DNA of 64,000 bases from Pythium myriotylum (GCA_023091665.1 JALJCQ010000012.1:868001-932000); one strand, 5' to 3'; counted from the first letter of the stretch, positions 43,655-53,897 are shown. Notes: generated from the letters alone by a model not told the origin. Numbers and translations are program-made.

Positions 43655-45811
43655 CTACACGAACAGCTTGGGCTCAGAGGGCAGTGGGGCGTCTGGGGCG
43701 ATCCGGCGCAGCTCGTCCTTGTCGGCCAGCGGGTACGCGCCGTTGGCGATGTAGGTGTTGAAGCCATTGCATCGGAGAAAGTCTGGGAGATTCTCGTCGG
43801 ACTTGGCGGCACACGCCGGAGTGCCGAAGGGGTTCACTACGAACGCCGCATTGGCGTCGTAGCGGTCGTAAATCCAGCTCGGGAACTTCGAGACATTTGT
43901 GTTTTGAAACGACAAGAACATAAGGCTCGGGAAGCCCCCGAGCCGCTCGGGCAGATTCCTCAGCGGGTTGCGGTCGAAGTAGATGTACATCCAGTCGTCG
44001 ACTTTAGGGAAGTCCTCGGGAAACACGGTGATGCGATTGCCGATGAGTGAGAGATCGGTGAGCTGCATGCGTGTGGTGACCATGGGGAACACAGAGAGCT
44101 CGCAGAATTCGACGTAGAACATGAGGACGTGAGGCCACTTGCGGTCGAGGTCGTCCGGCAGCGATTTGAGGTCGCTCACTGAGATCTCGATGTCCACGAG
44201 ACTGCTCGTTGTCTCGTACATGAGTCCCTCGGGCAGCGTTCCAAGTGGGGAGCGCGCGATGTAGAGCTGCTTGAGTGACGGGAAGTGCGGCTCGGTCAGC
44301 GCCGCCTCGCGCGACCACGCTTTGATTGAGACGTTGTAGAACTCGAGCACTTGGAGGTTCCGGAAGCGCTGGATGTCCGTGGGCATTGAGAATGCAGGGC
44401 AGTGGGAGATGACGAGCGAGTTGAGCACGCGCTCGTCTAGGTCCTGGAAGATCTGTGCGGTCTCCTGCCGCGAGCCAGTGAGTTTTCGCTGATGGCAGTT
44501 GATCTCCATCACGGAGCACGCGCAATGCCTTGAGAACCACGGGTGCATGCGTAGCTTACAGCCTTCTCCGCATGAGTCGTGGCCGAAGGCGCCCGACGCC
44601 GCGATCGACGTCATCAGTACGGCGGCGCCGAAGACCGGGATAAGGTGCATGGCTCGGAAGCGAGACATCAAGGACCGACGAGTTGGCGGCCGGCGAGGTA
44701 TCTCGAGCTCGCTCGGACCGTGAGACCTTTGCGGCGACGGCGCCGAGTCGTCTCGACCGTCGCTGATTGGCGTCACGGTGGCTGTCAGCGCATGGGCGGG
44801 GACGTCCTCGATCTCGAGAAGCACTTTGAGGTTCTGGAGGCCAGTGAGCATGCTGATGTAAGGAAGCACGGTGCTGATCATATCGGCCCACGAAACCACA
44901 AAAAACTGGCGACAGTCAAGCACGGCTTTGACAAAGAGTGTATCTGAGGCTGTGAACTCGGCTGGTAGGTTGTATCGGTTGCGCACGAAGATCGGGAGAT
45001 AGTAGAAGATGATATTACCCGGGAAGATGAACCCCCAAGCGAAGTCGAGAAGGAGATCAATGACCGTGCAGAGAAAGCGGCGCATGCCGACTTGCTCCTC
45101 TTGGAGCGCGTGAACGGCCGTGTTGGCGCCGCAGTTGAGGAGCACAATGACACCGAAGAGCTGGTTGATCCACACGTTGCTCACGAGCAAACTGGACGAG
45201 TGGGCTTGGTAGGTCTGCGACGCGATCTCGACGATCTCGCGCACCAGCAGCTTGCCGTCAAAGAGGTGGCCCCGCACGCTTGTTGCGCGGATGAATCGGC
45301 GCCAATAGATGGCAAACGTGCGTGGGATGCAGAGCCATAAGCGTTTGCGCCTCGCGCTATTTCTCGGCGAGCGATTTGAGGTCGATGAGATGATACGAGC
45401 GTGCGGTCTCGCCCCGAAAACGAGTTTCTGGTGCAGAACCGAGTAGACGAGCATTGTGAAGACGTGGTAGAAGTTGACGAGGCTGATGGTGCCGTAGATT
45501 GCCGTGATCACCGGAAAGCTCGACTGCGGCATCATCTGGATGAGGGAGACGTAATACTCCATGGTTGGGCGCATGTAATAGTAGAGGTAGGCCATGCCGA
45601 CCGTGTAACTCGCGTTGAAGAGGTGGAAGAAGAAGACGATCCCCCAACTCGCGGCGAATCCGCACTTGCCAAGCCTCACGGCAAGGCGAGGTAGCTCGGG
45701 CTTTTCCTGGACAAGGGTAAGCGCCGCCATGGTGACGCGTTTCTTGAGCTCCTCGGCAGTCGCCGCCAGTGGAGTGTGCGTGGTGACGGACGGACGTGCG
45801 TTCCCGCTCAT
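43655..45811 (-). CDS. Multi-pass membrane protein with C-terminal leucine-rich repeats
   Basis: A single exon of 718 residues. The first ~420 residues contain about six hydrophobic helices (for example WGIVFFFHLFNASYTVGMAY, VIVLLNCGANTAV, FAWGFIFPGNIIFYYLPIF, LIPVFGAAVLMTSIAAS). Between the fifth and last helices lies a Ser/Pro-rich cytosolic-like loop. After the last helix comes a Cys-rich stretch (CGEGCKLRMHPWFSRHCAC) and about seven irregular LRRs (LQVLEFYNVSI, LKQLYIARSPLGTLPEGL, LTDLSLIGNRITVFPEDF, WMYIYFDRNPLRNLPERL). The LRR domain is probably outside the cell, with a Cys cap on each side. This looks like an oomycete membrane-LRR family; the ligand is unknown. There is no kinase domain. 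Confidence 0.8.
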   Translation of the reverse strand: MSGNARPSVTTHTPLAATAEELKKRVTMAALTLVQEKPELPRLAVRLGKCGFAASWGIVFFFHLFNASYTVGMAYLYYYMRPTMEYYVSLIQMMPQSSFPVITAIYGTISLVNFYHVFTMLVYSVLHQKLVFGARPHARIISSTSNRSPRNSARRKRLWLCIPRTFAIYWRRFIRATSVRGHLFDGKLLVREIVEIASQTYQAHSSSLLVSNVWINQLFGVIVLLNCGANTAVHALQEEQVGMRRFLCTVIDLLLDFAWGFIFPGNIIFYYLPIFVRNRYNLPAEFTASDTLFVKAVLDCRQFFVVSWADMISTVLPYISMLTGLQNLKVLLEIEDVPAHALTATVTPISDGRDDSAPSPQRSHGPSELEIPRRPPTRRSLMSRFRAMHLIPVFGAAVLMTSIAASGAFGHDSCGEGCKLRMHPWFSRHCACSVMEINCHQRKLTGSRQETAQIFQDLDERVLNSLVISHCPAFSMPTDIQRFRNLQVLEFYNVSIKAWSREAALTEPHFPSLKQLYIARSPLGTLPEGLMYETTSSLVDIEISVSDLKSLPDDLDRKWPHVLMFYVEFCELSVFPMVTTRMQLTDLSLIGNRITVFPEDFPKVDDWMYIYFDRNPLRNLPERLGGFPSLMFLSFQNTNVSKFPSWIYDRYDANAAFVVNPFGTPACAAKSDENLPDFLRCNGFNTYIANGAYPLADKDELRRIAPDAPLPSEPKLFV

Positions 45812-46781
45812 GACGACCCGGTTCAGTGCTTTGCGAAGAACGAGCGTGGGTGACGCGGTTCCCGAGCCTCTTTCGCACGGTCAACGGAGGCCACAGAGTT
45901 CGTGAGGGCGATAGAAACAGGGTCTCGGTAATTTTGGAAGAGACTCGGAATAATGTACCCATGTCCCTCGCAAGGAGCAAGTTGAAGTTGCCTTTTTTGT
46001 CTCGACAGGATCTGATCCTGCCTTGAGGTCTGCCAAGAAGGCTGCTCTGGCGGTTGAACAAAACCGAAAAAAAAAAAACGTGGGCACTGCGCAGGATGTA
46101 CGCGGAAAGAGCGCAATTGCAACAAAGGAGAATGTTGCCGAAAGACGAGATTCGTCGAGATTGTCATGCGGCGTTTTGATCTGATTCCCCAAGCATTGGT
46201 CACCGCACCGGATCGTCGCACGTTCGATACGACTCAGAACTATTTGTGCCCCGTCGTCGCCATACCGTCTTTCCTGTGAGTAAGTGAGAGGGGCAGGTGC
46301 AGACGCTCAGATCGGGTCGATTCGAAGCCAATGCCATAGATCTTTCCTGGCGTCTTGCTTGTGCGTGGTAACATGCCTCTCTCGATGTCTTGCAATCCAT
46401 TGCTCCATCTACAGCAACTGCCCCATAGGCCGTTCACACGGTTGTTGCCAGATTTCTAAACCACTACATGCGATGTGCTGTACGTGCGACGGTGAGGACT
46501 ATCACAGTGGCGCACCATCTCATGGTTCTATTCTGAGCACAACCACGTCAGCCACTGCGTTGCCATCCCATAGAGCGTTGGTGGAAAGTTCGCGCGTGGT
46601 GCTACGCGTGTCTGATGAAGCTTCCACGCCACTGCAACGGAAGTTGTGACACCGTGCACAGTCTCATGTCCAGTAGATATGCTTCGGGATCTTCTATCCA
46701 GCCCCAAGGACCTCTGATCAGCTCGTGTCATTCCATAATCCGAGTTCCAACAACCACGCCTTCAGCATTCGGTCTTCAGCC
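45812..46781. other. 970-bp divergent intergenic region
   Basis: Lies between the outward-facing LRR membrane protein and the first nuclease gene. A 12-base A run occurs at 46067-46078. No convincing gene. Confidence 0.4.
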
Positions 46782-47687
46782 ATGTTTCTCACAGCCATGC
46801 TCTTCCTGGCGTCGCTTGCCTCCGTGAGCGCTGACGACTGCACGCTCACGACAACGACCAACTCGCTCAAAGTCATGAGCTTCAATGTGCGCACGTCGCA
46901 GGCCAACGATCCGTGTCCAGCAGGCTGCTGGGAGCTGCGCAAGTCCCGCGTGCAGCGCATGCTCGCAACCCACGGCCCAGACTTCATCGGCACGCAGGAA
47001 ACCGCGCCGGACCAAACGCAGTTCTTCCGAGACACGCTCGGGTACGCAGCTGTCGGCGAGTGCGCCGACCCGTGCAACGGCAACGAGCGTGATGCCATCT
47101 TCTTCCGCTCGAGCAAGTGGGAAGTGTTGGCCTCTCACACCTTCGCCCTGAGCGACACACCCGAGATCCTCGGCTCCAACACGTGGAACCTCGAGTACCT
47201 ACGCGCTGCCGTGCTTGCCCGCTTCCGTAGCAAGCTCAGCGGCAACACGGTTTGCCTCATCAACACCCACTACGACATCTCTCGCGGCCAAGAGCAATCG
47301 TCCGTGCTAGTTGCCAAGCGACTGGCGCAGTTCTGCCAGCCTTTCGACTCGGTAATCATGACAGGCGACCTCAACACACCACCCCAGACTGCGGCGATCC
47401 AGTATCTCGAGAATAAGACGCCTCTGAGCAGGGCGTCAACACCGCTCCCTCTGTACGAGACACTCGCAGCTGCTGGCGCCGGCGGGCCGACGTGGATTGG
47501 CGGCTCCTTCGGTTCGCAGCCGGTTGGCGCTAAGATCGACTACGTTTTCGCACGAAACGACTCGCAGACATGTCTCCAGCGTGGGCAGATCATCACCGAC
47601 GCCTTCGACGGGTACACAAGCTCGGACCACGCAGCCATCATGTCAACGTTCTGCATAGGCACTGGTGGCTGCTCAGGATGTCTGTAG
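46782..47687 (+). CDS. Secreted endonuclease/exonuclease/phosphatase-family protein, copy 1 (EEPa)
   Basis: The ATG at 46782 gives 301 residues with a clear signal peptide (MFLTAMLFLASLASVSA). The mature protein has the full set of EEP (DNase I-like) motifs in order: SFNVRT (metal/phosphate Asn), GTQE (metal Glu), NTHYD (catalytic His), GDLN (Asp/Asn), DYVFAR and SSDHAAI (final Asp-His). Many paired Cys (PCPAGCW, GECADPC) suit a secreted enzyme. The C-terminus is CSGCL. EEP-fold enzymes cut nucleic acids or phosphorylated small molecules; the substrate cannot be told from sequence, but a secreted DNase/RNase is a reasonable guess. It differs from copies 2 and 3 at many sites and has its own start-region leader. 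Confidence 0.88.
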   Translation: MFLTAMLFLASLASVSADDCTLTTTTNSLKVMSFNVRTSQANDPCPAGCWELRKSRVQRMLATHGPDFIGTQETAPDQTQFFRDTLGYAAVGECADPCNGNERDAIFFRSSKWEVLASHTFALSDTPEILGSNTWNLEYLRAAVLARFRSKLSGNTVCLINTHYDISRGQEQSSVLVAKRLAQFCQPFDSVIMTGDLNTPPQTAAIQYLENKTPLSRASTPLPLYETLAAAGAGGPTWIGGSFGSQPVGAKIDYVFARNDSQTCLQRGQIITDAFDGYTSSDHAAIMSTFCIGTGGCSGCL

Positions 47688-49014
47688 ATTTCTGTAGAGA
47701 CTGCTTCTGCTTTGGCAAAGTACAAAAACGTGAGAGCTCAGCAACTCATACTGGTGTATGAGTTACCGAGCTGCACACGTGTTAATGTTGATCTACACGC
47801 ATAGAGTATTGAATTGACCCACCCGAATGTGTCACCCATGAGGATGTGCTTCCCTCGGGGATGTGATACAGTATCAGTCGCCACCAAGCTTACCAGCGGA
47901 AAGTCATCCCGCTCATAAGCCCTTCTCAGCTACTGCGTTACAGTGCGTCGTCTGAAAACTCTGCGTCTTTGCTTCAATCAACGAGGCTAGAGGGAGTTTG
48001 TGTGTGGTGAGACACCACTCTCTAAGCTCAGCAATCGTACTAACGGCTACTGGCGCACGAAAAGACTACGCCTGTCGAGTCAAAGCAGTCGGTGATGGAT
48101 GCCGCCGCGCGGGATGGTCTTAGTTCTCCCGCAGACAAAGGATTAGTATTCGGCAGTGAGTACCTAACGAACGAGGGATTGTATCACGCTCGATACTGCG
48201 TTCAGTGGGGGTGGGAGGATGCCATCACCACCGACTGAGAATTTGACGCATTGCATCGTGGAGGTGGTCCGTCTCACGCCACGACCGCGAATCTTTGAAT
48301 CAAGATCAATTTTTTTTGTCTGCACGAGCTCTCGAAGAATACGGTGGGCATAAGAAATGACTTCGCCGGGAAGGGAGGGGTTCGCCTCTCGGAAAAGCAT
48401 CACCTACTGAGATACTAACGACTAGTGACACTTGAAGACAGAGGGCTCTCGTTCAACCTCGTTGACGGGTGCGCTGACTCGTGTCGCACCCGCCCTCAAA
48501 TGCCGTCGGGCTCGGTTGCCTAGCCTCGAGACTGTAAACTCTCCGCGATCTCAAATCCAGAGCCTCCACGGCGATGAACGAAGTTTATGCAAGGCATGCG
48601 CAGCACCTGTGCGTGTAATCCGCATAGGGGGCGAAATCCCCGTGAATGTCTGCGATTGTTCCACCAGTCTTGTCTTTGATCACTCGCAAATCGCAACGCA
48701 AAATGAGTGTCTACTGGGGCTACTTCGAAGAAGACAACCCGTTGCGCTCCAATGCACTTCACTTCAACACTCTATACTGGACTATGTCGTCACCGGAGTG
48801 CACGCCCTTTCTCAGCAGCTCGTCTTGTGGCAGTGGCCGCTATCAATCCACAAAAACCGGAATTCCCTCATCCACACTTTCCCTCCAAATGCCCCTTGCT
48901 GCTCGCTGTCGGGTCGAGAGCGAGTAGAACAATGAGCAACCCCGAGATTCTCGGAAATGGCCACTATTTCTTTTGCCCTCTAAGCAACACCAGCTTCCCC
49001 TCGACTTCTCCACG
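47688..49014. repeat. Spacer S1 of the nuclease array, repeated at 51.3-52.9 kb
   Basis: No gene recognised. Segments are clearly homologous to the second spacer: ~47830-47900 with ~51450-51510, 47975-48250 with 51565-51870, 48430-48520 with 52045-52130, and 48655-48720 with 52260-52325. The segment around 48780-48900 matches 52790-52900, just upstream of copy 3. Identity is uneven, with many small indels, so the spacers are much older than the identical coding block beside them. Confidence 0.75.
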
Positions 49015-49915
49015 ATGCTTACCAAGTGCTTGCTCTCACTCGCAGCAGTCGCCGCCTCCGTCGTCTCCGCGGACTTCGACAACTCGCTCAAAGTCATGAG
49101 CTTCAACGTACGCACGTCCAACGCCAACGACGCTTGCCCAGCTGGCTGCTGGGAGCTGCGCAAGGAGCGCGCTCGAAAAGTGCTCGCCAAGTACAACCCC
49201 GACCTATTCGGCACGCAGGAGACCGCGGTCATCCAGACCCAGTTCTTCCAGGACACGCTCGGGTACGCGGCCGTGGGCGAGTGCGCCGGCGAGTGCTGGG
49301 GCAACGAGCGCAACTCGATCTTCTACCGCGGCGACAAGTGGCAGCTGCTCAACAACTACACGTTCGCGCTGAGCGATACGCCCGAGATCCTCGGCTCCAA
49401 CACGTGGAACCTCGAGTACCTGCGTGCCGCCGTGCTCGCGCGCTTCCTCAACAAGCACAGCGGCGACACGGTCTGCATGCTCAACACGCACTACGACATC
49501 ACCCGCGGCCAGAACGAGTCGTCCGTGCTCGTGGCCAAGCGCATTGCCGACTTCTGTGAGCCCGTAGACACCGTGATCATGACGGGCGACCTCAACACGT
49601 GGCCCTCGGCGCCGGCCGTACAGTACTTGCTCAACAACGCCACGCTCAACGGCACGACCACGCCCATTCCGCTTTACGAGGCGCTCACGGCCGCGGGTGC
49701 CGGCGGCCAGACCTGGATCGGCCCGTCCTTCGGCAACGTCACGGTCTGGAACAAGATCGACTACATCTTCGCGCGCGACGCTCCGCAGACGTGTCTCCAG
49801 GGTGGTCAGGTGATCGTTGACACGTTCGAAGGAGGGTACACGAGTTCGGACCACGCACTCGTGATGTCGACCTTCTGCACGGGCTTTGCGTGCACGGGCT
49901 GCCTCCCAACGCACG
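48982..49915 (+). repeat. 934-bp block identical to 52947-53880
   Basis: Starts 33 bp before the copy 2 start codon and ends 17 bp before its stop codon. By eye I find no mismatch or indel against 52947-53880 (constant offset 3965), yet both flanks diverge at once. Confidence 0.85.
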
Positions 49916-49932
49916 CTGCCAAGGCGTGTTAA
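49015..49932 (+). CDS. Secreted endonuclease/exonuclease/phosphatase-family protein, copy 2 (EEPb)
   Basis: 305 residues from the ATG at 49015, with signal peptide MLTKCLLSLAAVAASVVSA. The motif set is complete: SFNVRT, GTQE, NTHYD, GDLN, DYIFAR and SSDHALV, with NNATLNGT as likely glycosylation sites. All but the last five codons are identical in DNA to copy 3; the C-terminus here ends in AAKAC against VTEPW in copy 3. An in-frame ATG at 48973 would hide the signal peptide, so 49015 is preferred. Same inferred role as copy 1: a secreted hydrolase of the DNase I fold. Confidence 0.88.
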   Translation: MLTKCLLSLAAVAASVVSADFDNSLKVMSFNVRTSNANDACPAGCWELRKERARKVLAKYNPDLFGTQETAVIQTQFFQDTLGYAAVGECAGECWGNERNSIFYRGDKWQLLNNYTFALSDTPEILGSNTWNLEYLRAAVLARFLNKHSGDTVCMLNTHYDITRGQNESSVLVAKRIADFCEPVDTVIMTGDLNTWPSAPAVQYLLNNATLNGTTTPIPLYEALTAAGAGGQTWIGPSFGNVTVWNKIDYIFARDAPQTCLQGGQVIVDTFEGGYTSSDHALVMSTFCTGFACTGCLPTHAAKAC

Positions 49933-50639
49933 CAAAACTCATTCGTGTTTTCGTCTCTGAAGTTCGAGAGATTCCCCCCAGTTTTCTTCATTGCATGAGA
50001 CCGTAGTTTCGAACAGATACCTTGTGAAAGATTCTATCAAAGAGACTACCGATACGAGGTCCTCTCTTTTACGCATACCTTGTAGTGCCAGATAGCAGGT
50101 GTGTGTCTCACGACGAATTGCAGAGCACTTCAATCATCAGTGATGGGTCCGTGCCCATAGTACTCTGATGCTGTCTTCGTGTCATTGAGTGTTCGGCTCC
50201 GATGCGGATATCACAGCCAAAAATGATGGTGGGTCTTCTGTCGAATATTGGTCGCCATGCAGGAAGTATCTTCTCATCGGGTGAGCAATAGAACAATCGT
50301 GGAAGAGATTTCGACAGCGCCTCAACGCCAGTACCTCTATGATAGAGGTACTGGTGTGGACGCACAGTCATCTATCGTGTTCGCCATGCCAGTATAAGCA
50401 GTGGACTGGTAGAATTTACCAAAGCAGTCGAATCGGGACGTCGAGGTGGATTGCGGAGGAACTTGATGGAGGTCGTCAAGTTCACCAGCGGTATGTTATT
50501 CATCGAGGCAGATTGTGTCTTGGTGGCGTTGGAAAGAATGGGTGCTCTTAGGCTTTTAGGGAGTTGCTTTTAGCCGTCTTAGGATCGTTTTCAGGAGTTG
50601 CACGCCAGAACGAGCCCTCGCATTCTCTTTGTCCAGACT
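49933..50639. other. Region between nuclease copy 2 and the chimeric pseudogene
   Basis: The first ~120 bp match the 3' flank of copy 3 (cccccagttttcttcattgc and around). A 27-bp hairpin with perfect 13-base arms sits at 50328-50354. No gene seen. Confidence 0.5.
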
Positions 50640-51333
50640 GATCGCACGAGCGAGTCCTCAGTCAGGGCATAGTAACTGTGAAAGCTAGCGTCTTGGCATC
50701 CTACCGTTTCGCGACAGCAGTGAAACTGTCTTGATGGGCATCACTTCCTGTTGAGTACTATTATTGCGTGAGTTGGGAGATTGGACCCAAAGTAGCACCG
50801 TACCTCATCTGCGACGTGTGGAAACGAGGAGCTCGCCCTGTGAGAATGACATCCCGAGTACTGAAGCACGTTCTGGATCGTCTTCAACCTCGGTGCAACT
50901 GGTGGTGGCCTGCTGACGTCTGCGCTCAGCCGGATGAATGAGCCATGGAGAAGGCGAGGAGATGGCAGCGGGGGTTGTCACATTTATAGCCTTTTCACTA
51001 GTGTTGCCCAATGATGTATTGGACGACCAATACTATCAATAATTTTCTATGTAGCTGAAATAGTTCATAGTTTATTGGACTCAGCTCCAATACCCTCAAA
51101 CAACACCGTTCAGTGGAATCGGCACCCCGATGAGAGCATTGAGCCCTCCAGCCACCCGATCTGTCGCTCCGTTGTGGCCACTTCGTGTAGTGAAAAATTT
51201 TCGTTGGTTTTGGTGATGCTCACGCTGATCGCCATGACGTACATCGCCTTCGACGGCTACGCAAGCACGGTCAATGCAGCCGTCGTGCCAATATTCTGCA
51301 CGGGCACTGGTGGCTGCTCGGGTTGTCTGTGGA
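50640..51333 (+). pseudogene. Chimeric pseudogene: UNC93-like MFS fragment fused to the 3' end of an EEP nuclease
   Basis: 50640-50850 matches the 5' region of the intact MFS gene (54370-54620). The alignment then jumps to MFS codons near 55040, so the MFS start and ~130 codons are deleted. 50870-51000 follows 55065-55195 with substitutions and small indels. About 200 bp of unrelated AT-rich sequence (51004-51210) interrupts it, after which MFS similarity resumes briefly (atcgccatgacgtacatcg). At about 51240 it switches to the 3' end of an EEP gene like copy 1 (CTGTGGCSGCL, stop codon lost), followed by spacer sequence as after copy 1. Frame breaks and missing starts make it nonfunctional. 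Confidence 0.8.
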
Positions 51334-52979
51334 TAGAAACTGCTCCTGCTACAAAACATGTGACGCGCGAGCCGATCCTGTCAGTTGCCGAGACGTACAT
51401 GTGTTAACGTTCACCGTTCTCATGCAGTATTGAATCGCCCGAGCGTACTCCACCCATGGAGATGTGCTTCCCTCGAGATGTGATATCAGTCAACTCTAGG
51501 TTACCAATGGAAATCCATCAGACCTTGTAGTACAAGGCCATATCGCGTGAAAATTATACATCCCCACTTCGATCAACGAGGCTATAGAGAGAGGGAGAGC
51601 GTGCGTGAGACAGTCGGTTCTTGCATGACCACTCTCCATGCTCAGCGATCGCAAGAGTAACTCCTTCTCCCACGAACTGACGCACGAAAAGACTGCGCCT
51701 GTCGAGTCAAAGCAGTCGGTGATGGATGCCGCGCGGAATGCTGTTAGCTCTCCCGCAGACGAAGGATTGGTCTTGTGCTGTGGGTACTTAATGAGGGAGG
51801 AGTGCATCACTGTGTTGAGGGGAGGTGGATGCCATCACCACCGGCCGCGATTTTGACGCATTGCGTCCGTACAGGTTGGACTATCTCACGCCACGATTAC
51901 GGATCCTTGAAGCTGTACTCTGTATTTTGAAGATTTTCTGCACGAGCGCTTGAGGAACGGCAGCCATAGCAAATGGCCTAGCGAGGAAGGGGGGACCCGT
52001 CTACAGGAACAGGCATTGCCCACCTGGAAACAATGACGTGGGCTTAGAGCGCTCTCGTACTCAGTCTGACCTCGTTGACTGGTGCGCTGACTCGTGTGGC
52101 GCGCCCGCCTTCAAATGCCGTTGGGCTTGATTCATGAGCTTTAAGACTGTCAAACCTCCATAATTTCAAGTTGTGAGTGTCTCCAGAGAGTTTATGCTCG
52201 GCATGAGCAGCACCTGAGCGTGTAATCCCCGTTGGGAGAAAGTCCCCGTAAATGTCTGCGATTATTCTATCAGTCTTGTCTTTGATCACTCGCAAATCGC
52301 AACGCGAAATGAGCGTCTGCTACAAAGGAGACGGACGGTTGCGCTCCATATACTTCGCTTTTATCTGTCGTCATCATCATCCCCATCACAACATAAAAGG
52401 ACAGGAAAACAGTTCTGCAACACTCGCACGTCTCGTGTTTCTCACTTGGTGGGTGCCGGCAGCCATCAGCAAACTCCTGTGCGCGCCCTTGCCAAGTTTG
52501 TTGAAGCATTTTCCACCAAGACGCTTCCCATCTCCAGCTGATGGCTCGCGTGAAGACAGCCTAACAAGTCAAACCAGTCGGTGATGGATGCAGCAGCGCC
52601 GGATGTGGATACTTGGACAAACAATAAGTCTTCGATCTGTGTGTGTAGCCTGACGAGAGAGTGTTCATCACACTCAACACTGTGTTGAGTGGAAACTGGA
52701 TACTATACCATCAGCAGTACGTCAACGACGGTTGTCACGCGTTGCGTGCGTACACGATGAACTATCCCAACGCCACCATCCCGAATCTTCGAGGCGAGCA
52801 CTCCCTTTCTCCTCATCTGAGCAACGACTCGTCTGGTGGCAGTGGCCGCTGCCAATCCACGGAACGGAGAGACGCCTCATCCACACCTTCCCACCAAATG
52901 CCCAAGTTTCACGGTCTCGGGGTCGCTCACTTTCCCTTTTCCTTCCAAGCAACACCAGCTTCCCCTCGACTTCTCCACG
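51334..52979. repeat. Spacer S2 of the nuclease array
   Basis: Homologous in order to S1 (see 47688-49014) but ~300 bp longer. Part of the extra length is a further partial copy of the ggtgatggatgc module at about 52575-52750, making three copies of that module in the array. No gene recognised. Confidence 0.7.
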
Positions 52980-53880
52980 ATGCTTACCAAGTGCTTGCTC
53001 TCACTCGCAGCAGTCGCCGCCTCCGTCGTCTCCGCGGACTTCGACAACTCGCTCAAAGTCATGAGCTTCAACGTACGCACGTCCAACGCCAACGACGCTT
53101 GCCCAGCTGGCTGCTGGGAGCTGCGCAAGGAGCGCGCTCGAAAAGTGCTCGCCAAGTACAACCCCGACCTATTCGGCACGCAGGAGACCGCGGTCATCCA
53201 GACCCAGTTCTTCCAGGACACGCTCGGGTACGCGGCCGTGGGCGAGTGCGCCGGCGAGTGCTGGGGCAACGAGCGCAACTCGATCTTCTACCGCGGCGAC
53301 AAGTGGCAGCTGCTCAACAACTACACGTTCGCGCTGAGCGATACGCCCGAGATCCTCGGCTCCAACACGTGGAACCTCGAGTACCTGCGTGCCGCCGTGC
53401 TCGCGCGCTTCCTCAACAAGCACAGCGGCGACACGGTCTGCATGCTCAACACGCACTACGACATCACCCGCGGCCAGAACGAGTCGTCCGTGCTCGTGGC
53501 CAAGCGCATTGCCGACTTCTGTGAGCCCGTAGACACCGTGATCATGACGGGCGACCTCAACACGTGGCCCTCGGCGCCGGCCGTACAGTACTTGCTCAAC
53601 AACGCCACGCTCAACGGCACGACCACGCCCATTCCGCTTTACGAGGCGCTCACGGCCGCGGGTGCCGGCGGCCAGACCTGGATCGGCCCGTCCTTCGGCA
53701 ACGTCACGGTCTGGAACAAGATCGACTACATCTTCGCGCGCGACGCTCCGCAGACGTGTCTCCAGGGTGGTCAGGTGATCGTTGACACGTTCGAAGGAGG
53801 GTACACGAGTTCGGACCACGCACTCGTGATGTCGACCTTCTGCACGGGCTTTGCGTGCACGGGCTGCCTCCCAACGCACG
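52947..53880 (+). repeat. 934-bp block identical to 48982-49915
   Basis: Second member of the identical pair. It begins 33 bp before the copy 3 ATG and stops 17 bp before its stop codon. Confidence 0.85.
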
Positions 53881-53897
53881 TCACTGAGCCTTGGTGA
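52980..53897 (+). CDS. Secreted endonuclease/exonuclease/phosphatase-family protein, copy 3 (EEPb duplicate)
   Basis: 305 residues from the ATG at 52980, identical in protein to copy 2 through residue ~300 and ending LPTHVTEPW. Signal peptide and all EEP catalytic motifs are intact. The frame is open upstream to 52836, but that extension lies in spacer homology and would bury the signal peptide. Followed ~745 bp later by the intact UNC93-like transporter gene, the same order as copy 2 followed by the MFS pseudogene. Confidence 0.88.
   Translation: MLTKCLLSLAAVAASVVSADFDNSLKVMSFNVRTSNANDACPAGCWELRKERARKVLAKYNPDLFGTQETAVIQTQFFQDTLGYAAVGECAGECWGNERNSIFYRGDKWQLLNNYTFALSDTPEILGSNTWNLEYLRAAVLARFLNKHSGDTVCMLNTHYDITRGQNESSVLVAKRIADFCEPVDTVIMTGDLNTWPSAPAVQYLLNNATLNGTTTPIPLYEALTAAGAGGQTWIGPSFGNVTVWNKIDYIFARDAPQTCLQGGQVIVDTFEGGYTSSDHALVMSTFCTGFACTGCLPTHVTEPW

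Noticed and set aside
49204..49935. Minus-strand ORF of 243 codons opposite nuclease copy 2 (and 236 codons opposite copy 3)
   Set aside because: Shadow frame created by GC-rich codon use; no domain, and it is identical in both copies only because the DNA is.
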